A DNA stretch of 64,000 nucleotides from Arthrobacter sp. 131MFCol6.1 (GTDB taxonomy: Bacteria; Actinomycetota; Actinomycetes; Actinomycetales; Micrococcaceae): positions 62,001 to 126,000 of the forward strand of contig NZ_KB895541.1 in NCBI RefSeq assembly GCF_000374925.1, in the 5' to 3' direction. Within the stretch, counting starts at the first letter, position 1; each line of letters opens with the position of its first letter. The notes under the pieces were generated by a model. That model was not told the DNA's origin. It searched no databases and saw nothing but the letters and a program-made list of their open reading frames with translations. The position numbers and the translations under genes are program-made. Shown in pieces: positions 47,082 through 56,679 of this stretch.

Positions 47082-48035
47082 CTAGAAGGAGTGTTCCGGG
47101 CCGGGGAACTGGCCCGAGCGCACGTCGTCGCCGTAGGCTTTTGCGGCATCGCTGAGGGACGTGCGCAGGTCGGCGTACTGCTTGACGAATTTCGCCATCT
47201 TTCCGCCGCGCAGGCCGGCCATGTCCTGCCACACCAGGACCTGTCCGGTCGTGGCGCTGCCGGCGCCGATGCCCACCGTGGGGACGTCGACGGCGGCGTC
47301 CACGGCGGCCGCCGTGGCGGCCGGGACCATTTCCATGAGCACGCTGAACGCGCCGGCGTCGGCCAGCGCGACGGCGTCGTCGATCAAGCGCTGGGCGTCA
47401 TCGCCGCGGCCCTGGACGCGGTAGCCGCCGAGGGAGTGCTCGCTCTGCGGGGTGAAACCGATGTGCGCCATGACGGGGATGCCGGCCTGGACCATGGCGC
47501 GGACGGTCTCGGCGTAGAACTTTCCGCCTTCGATCTTGACGGCGTGGGCCAGGCCCTCTTTCAGGAACCGGACGCCGGTGGCGACCGCCTGCTGGGCGGA
47601 GACCTCGTAGCTGCCGAACGGCAGGTCGGCGACCACCAGGGCCCGTCGCGCGGAGCGGGCGACGGCCCGGCACAGCGGAAGGAGCTCGTCCACCGTCACG
47701 GGAAGGCTGGTCTCGTTGCCGAAGACGTTGTTGGAGGCCGAATCGCCCACCAGGAGCACCTCGATGCCTGCCTGGTCAAAGATTTCTGCGCTGTACTGGT
47801 CGTACGCGGTGAGCATGGCGAAGCGTTCACCGTTGACCTTGGCCGCCTGGAGATGGTGCGTGCGGATCCTGGCTGCCGGTTTCCGGGCCGCCTCCGCACC
47901 CCCGCCGGCGGTCCCGCCGGTGCCACCGGCCGACGTGGCCGATGAGGCGGCCGCTGAAGCCGCTGCCGGGCCGCTGCCGTAGGGGGCCGCAAGTTCTGCG
48001 GGCGTGCTGGAATCGGAGCTGTTACTTGAGGCCAT
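47082..48035 (-). CDS. panB: Ketopantoate hydroxymethyltransferase
   Basis: 317 residues. First step of pantothenate/CoA synthesis: 2-ketoisovalerate to ketopantoate. Core from about residue 55: [77 protein letters not shown]. The first 50 residues are an Ala/Ser/Gly-rich extension not typical of the family; a start nearer the core is possible. Divergent from glnA2. Order panB-glnA2-glnE-glnA1 is conserved in actinobacteria. Confidence 0.95.
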   Translation of the reverse strand: MASSNSSDSSTPAELAAPYGSGPAAASAAASSATSAGGTGGTAGGGAEAARKPAARIRTHHLQAAKVNGERFAMLTAYDQYSAEIFDQAGIEVLLVGDSASNNVFGNETSLPVTVDELLPLCRAVARSARRALVVADLPFGSYEVSAQQAVATGVRFLKEGLAHAVKIEGGKFYAETVRAMVQAGIPVMAHIGFTPQSEHSLGGYRVQGRGDDAQRLIDDAVALADAGAFSVLMEMVPAATAAAVDAAVDVPTVGIGAGSATTGQVLVWQDMAGLRGGKMAKFVKQYADLRTSLSDAAKAYGDDVRSGQFPGPEHSF

Positions 48036-48297
48036 GCCACGAGCGTAGTGCGAGACGAAGTGCCGCAGCTACCGGGAGACGCCTTCGTGTGCCGTGAATC
48101 ACATCACGCGGGCGGTCCGTGCGACGGCGCATTGCCGCCGAGCGCCGCGAATTCGACCGCCTGTATGTTAACGGTGTGTTACGCGGGGGTCCGGCTTCGG
48201 TAATCGGTGGCAATGCTTAGTAAAGTGAACCGTGAGCAGCCGCGGGGCCCATGAATGCCGGGCCTGGGGCGGATGGAAGAACCGGAAAGAGGCCAGT
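48036..48297. promoter_or_regulatory. Divergent panB/glnA2 control region
   Basis: 262 bp. Near 48167-48215, GTTAA, GTTAC and GTAAT recur at 11- or 22-bp distances, faintly like GlnR half-sites but without GAAAC partners. TAGTAA / TAAAGT (about 48219-48227) could be the glnA2 -10. Nothing firm beyond this. Confidence 0.35.
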
Positions 48298-49638
48298 ATG
48301 GACCGCCAGCAAGAGTTTGTCCTGCGGACGATCGAAGAGCGCGACGTGCGGTTTGTGCGCCTGTGGTTCACCGACGTCGTGGGATCGCTCAAGTCCGTGG
48401 CCCTGGCCCCGGCCGAGGTGGAAGGCGCCTTCGAGGAAGGACTCGGATTCGACGGTTCCTCGATCGAAGGCCTGGCCCGCGTCTTCGAATCCGACATGCT
48501 GGCCCAGCCGGATCCGGCCACGTTCCAGATCCTGCCGTGGCGCGGCGAGACGGAGGCCACATCGCGGATGTTCTGCGACATCCTGACACCCGACGGCGAA
48601 CCTTCCGCTGCGGACCCACGCAACGTCCTCAAGCGCACCCTGGCCAAGGCCGCGGACATGGGCTTCACCTGCTACACCCACCCCGAGATCGAGTTCTACC
48701 TGCTCAAGTCCCAGGAACCCGGCCCCGACGGATCACCCGTCCCCGTGGATGAGGGCGGCTACTTCGACCACGTCCCGGGCGGCGTGGCCCAGGACTTCCG
48801 CCGGACCGCCGTGACCATGCTCGAATCGGTCGGCATCTCCGTCGAATTCAGCCACCATGAGGCCGGACCGGGCCAGAACGAAATCGACCTGCGCTACGCC
48901 GACGCGCTGCAGACCGCGGACAACATCATGACGTTCCGCACGGTCATCAAGGAAGTCGCGCTGCAGCAGGGCACGTATGCCACCTTCATGCCCAAGCCCT
49001 TCACCGCCCACCCGGGTTCCGGCATGCACACCCACTTCTCCCTCTTCGAAGGGGACACCAACGCCTTCTACGAGGCCGGTTCCGAGTTCCAGCTGTCCGA
49101 GACGGCGCGCCAGTTCATTGCCGGCATCCTCAAGCACGCCCCCGAATTCACGGCCGTGACCAACCAGTTCGTCAACTCCTACAAGCGGCTCTGGGGCGGG
49201 GGAGAGGCGCCGAGCTACCTGAGCTGGGGCCACAACAACCGCTCCGCCCTGGTCCGCGTCCCGCTGTACAAGCCCGGCAAGGGCCAGTCCGCGCGGATCG
49301 AATACCGTGGCATCGACTCCGCCGCCAACCCCTACCTGGCCTACGCCGTGCTCCTCGGTGCCGGCCTCAAGGGCATCGAGGAGGGCTACCAGCTCCCCGC
49401 CGCGGCCGAGGACGACATCTGGTCGCTGAGCTCGGCGGAACGCCGCGCCATGGGACACGACCCGCTGCCGGCCAGCCTGCACGACGCCATCCGGACCATG
49501 GAGGATTCCGAGCTCATGCCGCAGATCCTCGGCGAGCAGGTGTTCGAGCACTTCCTGCGCAACAAGCGTGCAGAATGGCAGGACTACCGCCTCCAGGTGA
49601 CGCCCTACGAACTGCAGCGCAATCTCGGCATCCTGTAG
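48298..49638 (+). CDS. glnA2: Glutamine synthetase-like enzyme GlnA2
   Basis: 446 residues, type I glutamine synthetase fold of the alpha (shorter) group. GLGFDGSSIEGLARVFESDM, PEIEFYLL, HHEAGPGQNEIDLRYADAL, GSGMHTHFSLFEG and RIEYRGIDSAANPYLAYA are present. The region equal to the adenylylation site reads DIWSLSSAE, with Trp in place of Tyr, so GlnE control is not expected. In Streptomyces the protein called GlnA2 is a gamma-glutamylpolyamine synthetase, so glutamine synthesis cannot be assumed. The ATG at 48298 starts the conserved MDRQQEFVLRTIEERDVRFV. glnE follows after 9 bp. Confidence 0.93.
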   Translation: MDRQQEFVLRTIEERDVRFVRLWFTDVVGSLKSVALAPAEVEGAFEEGLGFDGSSIEGLARVFESDMLAQPDPATFQILPWRGETEATSRMFCDILTPDGEPSAADPRNVLKRTLAKAADMGFTCYTHPEIEFYLLKSQEPGPDGSPVPVDEGGYFDHVPGGVAQDFRRTAVTMLESVGISVEFSHHEAGPGQNEIDLRYADALQTADNIMTFRTVIKEVALQQGTYATFMPKPFTAHPGSGMHTHFSLFEGDTNAFYEAGSEFQLSETARQFIAGILKHAPEFTAVTNQFVNSYKRLWGGGEAPSYLSWGHNNRSALVRVPLYKPGKGQSARIEYRGIDSAANPYLAYAVLLGAGLKGIEEGYQLPAAAEDDIWSLSSAERRAMGHDPLPASLHDAIRTMEDSELMPQILGEQVFEHFLRNKRAEWQDYRLQVTPYELQRNLGIL

Positions 49639-49647
49639 GTTGCCCCG

Positions 49648-52600
49648 ATGAGCCTGGCACGACGCCTCATTGCCGCCGGCTTCAGCGATCTGGACAAGGG
49701 CGAGCGGTTCCTGGCGGCCCGGGAACTGGAGGGACTCGACCAGGACGCCCTTTTCGCGGGGCTGCAGCTGGCGGCCAACCCGGACACGGCCCTGCAGTCC
49801 CTGGTCCGGCTGATCGAGAAGCACCCGGAGCTGCGCAAGCTTGCCGTCGCGGACCCGGAAAGCAGCGAACCGCTGTACCGGGTCCTGGGGGCCTCCGAGG
49901 CGCTGGGCGAGTTCCTCATCCGCCACCCCGAACACCTCGACGCCTTTGACGTCCGGGTCAGCCCGGAACCGCTGCCCGCCGACACCGTGGCCCTGCGCAC
50001 CCGGCTGCTGCAGTCGGTCCGGGCCGATCCCAAGTCGGCCCGGCCGGTGGCCGCCCTGAGCGGTCAGGAAGCCTACGCGGCCCTGCGCACCGCCTACCGG
50101 CGCGGGCTCGTGGAGCTGGCCATCAAGGACCTGTGCGCGGCCGATCCGCTGGACTTTATGCCCGCCGCGGGTGCGGAACTGGCAGATCTCGCCGGCGCCG
50201 CCCTCGAGGCGGCCCTCGCCGTGTCCCGGGCCGAGGCGGCGGAGAAGTTCGACGCCGCGGAGGTGGCCGACGTCGGCCTCGCCGTGATCGGCATGGGCAA
50301 ATGCGGTGCCCGCGAACTGAACTACATTTCCGACGTCGACGTCATCTACGTGATCGATTCCGGCGCGCTGGAGGAGACCCGGGCCACGACGATCGGCACC
50401 GTCCTGGCCTCCGGGATCTCACGCGCGATCATGTCCACGAGCCGCGAACCCGGACTGTGGGAAGTGGATGCGAACCTCCGGCCCGAGGGAAAGTCGGGGC
50501 CGCTGGTCCGGACCCTCGCCTCGCATGAGAGCTATTACGCGCGCTGGGCCGAGAGCTGGGAATTCCAGGCCCTGCTGAAGGCCCGGACCATCGCCGGCGA
50601 CACCGCCCTGGGAGCCCGCTACGAAGCAGCGCTGACGCCCCTGATCTGGTCCTCGGCCGGGCGGGAGGGCTTTGTCGAATCCGTCCGCGCCATGCGCCGC
50701 CGCGTCACCGAGCACATTCCAGCCGAGGAGGAACAGCGGCAGATCAAGCTGGGCCGCGGCGGACTGCGCGACGTCGAATTCACCGTCCAGCTGCTGCAGC
50801 TCGTGCACGGCAAGTCCGATGAATCGTTGCGCCGCCGGGACACCACCTCGGCCATCGCCGCGCTGTCCGCCGGCGGGTACATCGGCCGCTCCGACGCCGC
50901 GGAGTTTGACCGCGACTACCGGTACCTGCGGCTGCTCGAACACAGGATCCAGCTGTTCCAGCTGCGCCGGACGCACCTCATGCCGGTGAACGAGGCGTCA
51001 TTGCGGTCCCTCGCCAAGGCGGTCCTGGGACCGTTCTCCGCCGAGCGGCCCAAGCCGGACGCCCTGGTCGCGGCGTGGCGAAAAACCAAGCGCTCCGTGC
51101 GGGAACTCCACGAACGAATCTTCTACCGGCCCCTGCTCAATACCGTCGCCACCCTGAGCAGCGAAGAGGCACGCCTGACCCCGGAAGCCGCCCAGGGCCG
51201 CCTCGCCGCCCTCGGCTACCTCGATCCCCCCGGCGCCATGCGGCACATCGAGGCCCTCACCGCCGGCGTGAGCCGGCGCGCGGCACTCCAGCGCCAGCTC
51301 CTGCCCATCCTGCTGGACTGGCTCGCCGACGGCGTTGACCCCGACGCCGGGCTGCTCGCCTTCCGGCGGGTCAGCGAGGCCCTCGGCACAACACACTGGT
51401 ACCTGGGCATGCTCCGGGATTCGACGGCCGCGGCCGAACGGCTCTGCCACGTGCTCGCCAACTCCCGGCTGATCGCGGACCTGCTGGAGGTTTCGCCCGA
51501 ATCAGTGGCGTGGCTGGGCACGGACAAGGAACTGGTGCCGCTCAGCTTCGAATCCCAATGGCTTGAGATCACCTCGAAGATGTCCCGGCACGCGGACCCG
51601 GAGAGCGCCATGCGGCTGATCCGGCTGATCCGGCGCCGGGAAATCCTCCGGGTCGCCATCGCGGACAGCGCCGGGCTGCTGGACCAGGACCAGGTGGGGG
51701 AAGCCCTTGCCGACACCGACCGGGCCGCCGTCCTGGGGGCGCTGCGCGTGGCGGAGACAATCGTCACCGTCGAGGAACCGCTGAAGACCCACGTGCTGGT
51801 GGTCGCGATGGGCCGTCAGGGCGGCCGGGAGATCGGCTACGGGTCGGACGCCGACGTCATGTACGTCCACCGCGGGCTCCCCGGCGTGCCGGAAGAGGAG
51901 GCACAGGCTCAGGCCCTGCAGATCGTGGGCAAGCTCTCCAGCCTGCTGACCCAGCCGCTCAAACCGGCGATCCTGGCCGAGCGGGTGCTCGCGGTGGACG
52001 CGGACCTGCGCCCCGAGGGCAAGAGCGGGCCCATGGTGCGGTCGCTGGAGTCCTATGCCGAGTACTACCGCCGGTGGTCCCTCGTCTGGGAGGCCCAGGC
52101 GTTGCTGCGGGCGCGCCCCATGGCCGGCGACGATGCCCTGGCCGAGGACTTCGTGGCGCTGATCGACACCATCCGGTACCCGGAGTCTTTGTCTGACCAG
52201 GACGTGCGGGAGGTGCGGCGGGTCAAGGCCAGGGTCGAGGCGGAGCGCCTGCCGCGCGGCGCCGATCCCGCCCGTCACCTGAAGCTTGGCCGGGGCGGGC
52301 TGAGCGACGTCGAATGGCTGGCCCAGCTGCTCCAGCTCCGCCACGCCGGCCGGCACCCGGAGCTGCGGACCACGTCCACGGTGGACGCGCTCGAGGCGGC
52401 CGCGGCACTGGACCTGATCGACGCCGGGGACACCGTCATCCTCCTCCGGGCCTGGCGGCTGGCGAGCCGGATCCGTTCGGCCAACGTCATCTGGACCGGC
52501 CGGCCCTCGGACCTGCTGCCCTCGTCCCGCCGCGACCTTGAGGCGGTGGCCCGCTGGTGCGGCTACGGACAAGGCAACGCCGCGGCGCTGGAGGAGGACT

Positions 52601-52659
52601 ACCTGCGGTTGAGCCGGCGCGCCCGGGCGGTATTCGAGCGGGTCTTCTACGGCCAATAG
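49648..52659 (+). CDS. glnE: Glutamine synthetase adenylyltransferase / adenylyl-removing enzyme
   Basis: 1003 residues. Two nucleotidyltransferase domains of the GlnE type: the first with VIGMGKCGARELNYISDVDV (de-adenylylation half), the second with VVAMGRQGGREIGYGSDADV (adenylylation half); each is followed by the matching LRPEGKSGP and LGRGGLRDVEF / LGRGGLSDVEW blocks. Switches glutamine synthetase off at high nitrogen by AMP-modifying a tyrosine; in this window GlnA1 has that tyrosine. Probably co-transcribed with glnA2. Confidence 0.97.
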   Translation: MSLARRLIAAGFSDLDKGERFLAARELEGLDQDALFAGLQLAANPDTALQSLVRLIEKHPELRKLAVADPESSEPLYRVLGASEALGEFLIRHPEHLDAFDVRVSPEPLPADTVALRTRLLQSVRADPKSARPVAALSGQEAYAALRTAYRRGLVELAIKDLCAADPLDFMPAAGAELADLAGAALEAALAVSRAEAAEKFDAAEVADVGLAVIGMGKCGARELNYISDVDVIYVIDSGALEETRATTIGTVLASGISRAIMSTSREPGLWEVDANLRPEGKSGPLVRTLASHESYYARWAESWEFQALLKARTIAGDTALGARYEAALTPLIWSSAGREGFVESVRAMRRRVTEHIPAEEEQRQIKLGRGGLRDVEFTVQLLQLVHGKSDESLRRRDTTSAIAALSAGGYIGRSDAAEFDRDYRYLRLLEHRIQLFQLRRTHLMPVNEASLRSLAKAVLGPFSAERPKPDALVAAWRKTKRSVRELHERIFYRPLLNTVATLSSEEARLTPEAAQGRLAALGYLDPPGAMRHIEALTAGVSRRAALQRQLLPILLDWLADGVDPDAGLLAFRRVSEALGTTHWYLGMLRDSTAAAERLCHVLANSRLIADLLEVSPESVAWLGTDKELVPLSFESQWLEITSKMSRHADPESAMRLIRLIRRREILRVAIADSAGLLDQDQVGEALADTDRAAVLGALRVAETIVTVEEPLKTHVLVVAMGRQGGREIGYGSDADVMYVHRGLPGVPEEEAQAQALQIVGKLSSLLTQPLKPAILAERVLAVDADLRPEGKSGPMVRSLESYAEYYRRWSLVWEAQALLRARPMAGDDALAEDFVALIDTIRYPESLSDQDVREVRRVKARVEAERLPRGADPARHLKLGRGGLSDVEWLAQLLQLRHAGRHPELRTTSTVDALEAAAALDLIDAGDTVILLRAWRLASRIRSANVIWTGRPSDLLPSSRRDLEAVARWCGYGQGNAAALEEDYLRLSRRARAVFERVFYGQ

Positions 52660-52731
52660 CGCCCGGCGGCGGCCTGCCGGCTGCAGACAGGGTCTACTGA
52701 CACTTGCTGCGGGCGGTGCTACCTTGGGCCA

Positions 52732-53148
52732 ATGGCCAGGCAACTTTTTGTGAACCTTCCCGTCCGGAACCTCGATAAGACCGTTGAATTCTTCACGGCG
52801 CTGGGATTCTCCTTCAACCCCGACTTCACCGATGAGAACGCCACCTGCATGATCGTCAACGACGGCGCGTACGTGATGCTGCTCGTCGAGTCCTATTTCA
52901 AGACCTTCACCTCGAAGTCCGTCGCCGCTACGGCCGGCACCGCCGAGGTCATCATGTCCTTCTCGCTTGAGAGCCGCGAAGCCGTGGACGAGGTCATCCG
53001 TACCGCCCTGACCTCCGGGGGCACGGCATCGGAGGAAGCCCAGGACTACGGCTTCATGTACACCCACAGCTTCCAGGACCCTGACGGCCACCTCTGGGAA
53101 GTCTTCTGGATGGATCCGGCCGGACCTCCCAAGGACGCTGCGCTGTAG
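52732..53148 (+). CDS. VOC-family (glyoxalase-like) protein
   Basis: 138 residues with two beta-alpha-beta-beta-beta units: LFVNLPVRNLDKTVEFFTALGF...YVMLLVES and EVIMSFSLESREAVDEVI...HSFQDPDGHLWEVFWMD. The last block is the usual metal/substrate edge of the fold. Resembles the small lyase/extradiol-like proteins often annotated as glyoxalase; substrate unknown. Its stop codon lies within a short tandem repeat. Confidence 0.88.
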   Translation: MARQLFVNLPVRNLDKTVEFFTALGFSFNPDFTDENATCMIVNDGAYVMLLVESYFKTFTSKSVAATAGTAEVIMSFSLESREAVDEVIRTALTSGGTASEEAQDYGFMYTHSFQDPDGHLWEVFWMDPAGPPKDAAL

Positions 53149-53187
53149 CCGCAGCCCTGTAGCCGCAGTCCTGCAGCCGCAGTCCTG
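53146..53187. repeat. Three 14-bp tandem repeats at the end of the VOC gene
   Basis: TAGCCGCAGCCCTG, TAGCCGCAGTCCTG and CAGCCGCAGTCCTG follow each other directly. The first TAG is the stop codon of the VOC gene. Confidence 0.9.
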
Positions 53188-53224
53188 CAGGCAGGGGCGC
53201 CGGTGGCGCGGGTACGCTGTCTAC

Positions 53225-53740
53225 ATGTCCGGACACGTATGGCTGCTGCCTTTGAAGAACCTCGACGACGACGCCCGGGCAATCAAGCTTGGGGAGATCG
53301 CGCTGCTGGAGCTCGGCGAGGGGCAGCAGAAGTTCGTGGGGGACCCGCTGCGGATGATGCTGATCGGGCTCGAGGAAGAGTCTCGGCACCCGTTCGCCGT
53401 GGATGCGAACGGGGCCGCCGTGGGAGTCCTGACGCTCCAGGCCGGAGCGGCGACCCTCGCCGGCTGGGCCGAGGACCACACCGCCTGGCTCCTGCGGGGC
53501 TTCCTGATCGACCGGCGGCAGCAGGGCAAGGGCCTCGGCACCCTCGCCGCGGAGGCCGCCGTGCGGGAGGCAGCCAAACTGACGGCGGGCCTCGGCAGCG
53601 GCCAGACCGGCGTCGTACTCTCCGTCAACGAACTGAACCCCGGCGGGCAAGCCGCTTACCGCAACGCCGGATTCGAGGACGGCGGCCGCTATGAAGGCGG
53701 CGACGCCGGCCCGCAGCGCGTCATGTACCGGGCATTCTGA
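53225..53740 (+). CDS. GNAT-family N-acetyltransferase
   Basis: 171 residues. Acetyl-CoA loop RRQQGKGLGTLAAEAAV (R-x2-G-x-G/A pattern), then VVLSVNELNPGGQAAYRNAGFEDGGRYEGG. The layout (N-terminal DDDARAIKLGEIALL, then catalytic core) is like spermine/spermidine-type acetyltransferases, so a polyamine substrate is a possibility given GlnA2 nearby; this is inference. ATG at 53225. Confidence 0.85.
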   Translation: MSGHVWLLPLKNLDDDARAIKLGEIALLELGEGQQKFVGDPLRMMLIGLEEESRHPFAVDANGAAVGVLTLQAGAATLAGWAEDHTAWLLRGFLIDRRQQGKGLGTLAAEAAVREAAKLTAGLGSGQTGVVLSVNELNPGGQAAYRNAGFEDGGRYEGGDAGPQRVMYRAF

Positions 53741-53914
53741 ACCGGGCGGTTTGAACCCCCATACGCATTTCCGTCAGTCGCGGGCAGCGGAACGTCAACT
53801 GTAGTTGACGCCGCCCGGTGATCGCACCCGCGCACTGTCCCGGACCGCATTCAACACTCGGGCGCTTGATGAGTTCTTGCGACCCCTTGACAGGCTTCAA
53901 CCGAAAGGACGAGC

Positions 53915-54082
53915 ATGTCGGTCACCAAAACCCTTTCGACGTCAGCGGCAAACTTTCCGCCAGATTGTCCCGAACGCAGGCTCATCGTTTACAAAGGCGG
54001 CGCTCACGGTTTGCCCGGCACCGAATGCGAGCCGCTCGACACCGACCTGCTCGCAGTCATCGATTCCGACAGCCGCACCTGA
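53915..54082 (+). pseudogene. Remnant of an alpha/beta hydrolase (chloroperoxidase-like C-terminus)
   Basis: 55-codon open frame starting with ATG after AAAGGA. The last 35 residues (RRLIVYKGGAHGLPGTECEP and DTDLLAVIDS) match the C-terminal end of non-heme chloroperoxidases/esterases, where the His of GGAHG is catalytic. The front, MSVTKTLSTS, resembles a normal N-terminus of the same family. It looks like an internally deleted hydrolase gene whose two ends were joined. A complete hydrolase gene of a different subgroup begins 19 bp further on. Confidence 0.6.
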
Positions 54083-54101
54083 ACACGAGAAGGAAGAAGC
54101 T

Positions 54102-54920
54102 ATGTCGCAAACTGAGGCGCCCGACACGATCGTGCTCGTTCACGGGCTGTGGATGACCCCGCGCAGCTGGGAGGACTGGAAGGCGTACTACGAAGCCAAG
54201 GGCTTTACAGTGCTCACGCCCGCCTACCCTGGATTCGAGATCGAAGTCGAGGCGCTGCGCGAGAACCCCGACATCATCGCGAACTTGACGGTGCCGGAAA
54301 CCGTGGACCACATCGCGGCGCAGATCGGGGCGCTACCGAAACCGCCGATTATCATGGGTCACTCGTTCGGCGGGACGCTCACTCAGCTCCTCGTCGCCCG
54401 AGGCCTTGGGGCCGCTGCCGTCGCCATTAACTCCGCACCGACGGAGGGAGTGCGCGTGACCCCACTGTCGCAGGCGCGGTCACTGTTTCCGGCACTAAAG
54501 AACCCGGCCAACATCCACAAGGCAGTCGCGTTCACGCCAGAAGAGTTCCACTACGCGTTCACAAACACGCTCTCCAAGGAGGCCTCCGACGCGGTTTGGG
54601 AAAAGTACGCAATCGCCGCTCCCGGGAACTGGGTGTGGGCGTACGGACTGATCGCAAACTTCAAGCCCGGACCCCAGGAAACGTGGGTCGACTATTCGAT
54701 CGAGCGGGCGCCGCTCCTCTTCATCGCCGGCGGCGCAGATCACATCATGCCCCCGGCGGTCAACAAATCGAATGCGAAGCACTGGGGGAAGTCGCCCTCC
54801 CTCACCGCGTATCACGAGTTCCCCGGCCGGTCGCACTGGACCTGCGGCGAGCCCGGCTGGGAACAAGTGGCCGACTACGCGTTGGATTGGGCACTCGCAC
54901 CCGCAACCACGGCCATATGA
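54102..54920 (+). CDS. Alpha/beta hydrolase
   Basis: 272 residues. Nucleophile elbow GHSFGG with the serine at about 87, oxyanion loop VHGLWMTPRSWEDW near the start, acid region GGADHIMPP and catalytic histidine in PGRSHWTCGEPGW. Similar to small esterase/chloroperoxidase-like hydrolases; substrate unknown. The ATG at 54102 has AGGAAGAAG upstream; the frame continues upstream through the remnant of the previous gene in another phase. With that remnant it forms a small insertion-like block inside an otherwise conserved nitrogen region. Confidence 0.88.
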   Translation: MSQTEAPDTIVLVHGLWMTPRSWEDWKAYYEAKGFTVLTPAYPGFEIEVEALRENPDIIANLTVPETVDHIAAQIGALPKPPIIMGHSFGGTLTQLLVARGLGAAAVAINSAPTEGVRVTPLSQARSLFPALKNPANIHKAVAFTPEEFHYAFTNTLSKEASDAVWEKYAIAAPGNWVWAYGLIANFKPGPQETWVDYSIERAPLLFIAGGADHIMPPAVNKSNAKHWGKSPSLTAYHEFPGRSHWTCGEPGWEQVADYALDWALAPATTAI

Positions 54921-54955
54921 CCGGGCGTCGGAGCAAGCGGATTGTGGCATGACAA

Positions 54956-54993
54956 AAGGGCCGGCCACGGGTTGATACCCGTGGCCGGCCCTT
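54956..54993. terminator. Bidirectional terminator between hydrolase and glnA1
   Basis: Perfect 16-bp stem AAGGGCCGGCCACGGG / CCCGTGGCCGGCCCTT, 6-base loop, with A-run before and T-rich sequence after; shared by convergent genes. Confidence 0.9.
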
Positions 54994-55051
54994 GATTGTT
55001 TCGCGAATCCGCGGCGAGGCGGCCTAAGCCGTCTTCACTCGCAGGGTGCGA

Positions 55052-56476
55052 CTAGACGCCGTAGTAGAGCTCGAACTCGTACGGGTTCGGGCGCAGCGAG
55101 AGCGGACGGATCTCGTTCTCGTACTTGTACTCGATCCAGGTGTCGATCAGGTCCTGGGTGAAGACGCCGCCGGCCTGCAGGAACTCGTTGTCCTCGGCCA
55201 GTGCATCCAGGGCCTCCTCGAGGGTGCCCGGAGCCTTGGGGATGTCCTTGGCTTCTTCGGCCGGGAGCTCGTAGAGGTCCTTGTCGATCGGAGCCGGGGG
55301 TTCGATCCGGTTGCGGATGCCGTCGATGCCGGCCATCAGCTGGGCAGCGAACGCCAGGTACGGGTTGGAGGAGGGGTCCGGAGCGCGGAACTCGATGCGC
55401 TTGGCCTTCGGGTTGGAGCCCGTGATCGGGATACGGATACCGGCGGAGCGGTTGCCCTGCGAGTAAACCATGTTGACCGGGGCTTCGAAGCCCTTGACCA
55501 GGCGGCGGTAGGAGTTCACCGTCGGGTTGGTGAAGGCCAGGACGGCGGAGGAGTGCTTCAGCAGGCCACCGATGTACCAGCGGGCGGTGTCGGACAGGCC
55601 GGCGTAGCCCTTCTCGTCGTAGAACAGCGGCTCGCCGCCGGTCCACAGCGACTGGTGGCAGTGCATGCCCGAGCCGTTGTCACCGAAGACCGGCTTCGGC
55701 ATGAAGGTCACGGACTTGCCCCAGGCATCGGCCGTGTTCTTGATGACGTACTTGAACTTCTGCAGGTCATCAGCCGCGTGGGTCAGGGTGGTGAACTTGT
55801 AGTTGATCTCAGCCTGGCCGGCGGAGCCGACTTCGTGGTGGCTGCGCTCGACCTCAAGGCCGGCCTCATCCAGGGCAACACACATGGCATCGCGCAGGTC
55901 GGCCTGCTTGTCGGTGGGGGAGACCGGGAAGTAACCGCCCTTGACCGGGGTCTTGTAGCCGAGGTTTCCGCCCTCTTCCTCACGGCCGGAGTTCCAGTGT
56001 GCTTCCTCGGAGTCGATCTTGTAGAAGCTGCCCTGCGGGGAGGACTGGTACTGGACGTTGTCGAAGACGAAGAACTCGGCCTCGGGAGCGAAGAACGCGG
56101 TGTCGGCGATGCCGGTGGAAGCCAGGTAGGCCTCCGCCTTCTCGGCCACGCCGCGGGGATCGCGGTGGTACGGGTCACCGGTACGCGGGTTCACGATCGA
56201 GAAGTTCAGCGCAAGGGTCTTCTCCATGCGGAACGTGTCGATGAACGCCGTCGTGACGTCCGGGATGAGCTGCATGTCAGACTCGGCGATGCCCTGGAAG
56301 CCGCGGATCGAAGATCCGTCGAAAAGCTGGCCGTTGACGAAGAAGTCGGCGTCAACGCTCTTGGCGGGCACGTTGAAGTGCTGCTGAACGCCAGGGAGAT
56401 CGGTGAAGCGGATATCGACGAATTTGATGTCTTCGTCCTTGATGAACTTGAGGACTTCGTCCGCAGTCTTGAACAT
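55052..56476 (-). CDS. glnA: Glutamine synthetase type I
   Basis: 474 residues, dodecameric GSI-beta enzyme (GlnA1). [73 protein letters not shown] and [14 protein letters not shown]. The adenylylation tyrosine is present as Y402 in [10 protein letters not shown], the target of GlnE from the same region. A four-part GlnR box lies about 130 bp upstream, so transcription should rise under nitrogen limitation. Confidence 0.98.
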   Translation of the reverse strand: MFKTADEVLKFIKDEDIKFVDIRFTDLPGVQQHFNVPAKSVDADFFVNGQLFDGSSIRGFQGIAESDMQLIPDVTTAFIDTFRMEKTLALNFSIVNPRTGDPYHRDPRGVAEKAEAYLASTGIADTAFFAPEAEFFVFDNVQYQSSPQGSFYKIDSEEAHWNSGREEEGGNLGYKTPVKGGYFPVSPTDKQADLRDAMCVALDEAGLEVERSHHEVGSAGQAEINYKFTTLTHAADDLQKFKYVIKNTADAWGKSVTFMPKPVFGDNGSGMHCHQSLWTGGEPLFYDEKGYAGLSDTARWYIGGLLKHSSAVLAFTNPTVNSYRRLVKGFEAPVNMVYSQGNRSAGIRIPITGSNPKAKRIEFRAPDPSSNPYLAFAAQLMAGIDGIRNRIEPPAPIDKDLYELPAEEAKDIPKAPGTLEEALDALAEDNEFLQAGGVFTQDLIDTWIEYKYENEIRPLSLRPNPYEFELYYGV

Positions 56477-56607
56477 CTATGCTCCTTACGCATATGAAAG
56501 ATCTGGCCGTCAGGCACATTTGTCCAGCGCAGTCCAACAGCGGGGAAGGCAAAAAAGCTTCCCCGCTTCGCAGTCGCTAGCAACTGTTACCACCCTAAGG
56601 ACGCGGG

Positions 56608-56645
56608 ATTTCCCCGCAGTGTCCGCATTGTTTCGGGGAGGTTAC
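56608..56645 (-). promoter_or_regulatory. GlnR box upstream of glnA1
   Basis: On the minus strand: GTAAC-n6-GAAAC-n6-GACAC-n6-GAAAT. This follows the known GlnR consensus gTnAc-n6-GaAAc twice over with exact 11-bp phasing. It lies 132-169 bp before the glnA1 start codon. Confidence 0.75.
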
Positions 56646-56679
56646 AGAATGTCCTGACACGTAAACGGTAGTCGCCAGT

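Noticed and set aside
47017-47085. 22-codon open frame MKDDVLPKRPLMKK...
   Set aside because: No ribosome site, no support beyond an open frame; likely chance.
48160-48225. GlnR box upstream of glnA2
   Set aside because: GTTAA, GTTAC and GTAAT recur at 11-bp multiples, but the GAAAC partners are absent; too weak to call.
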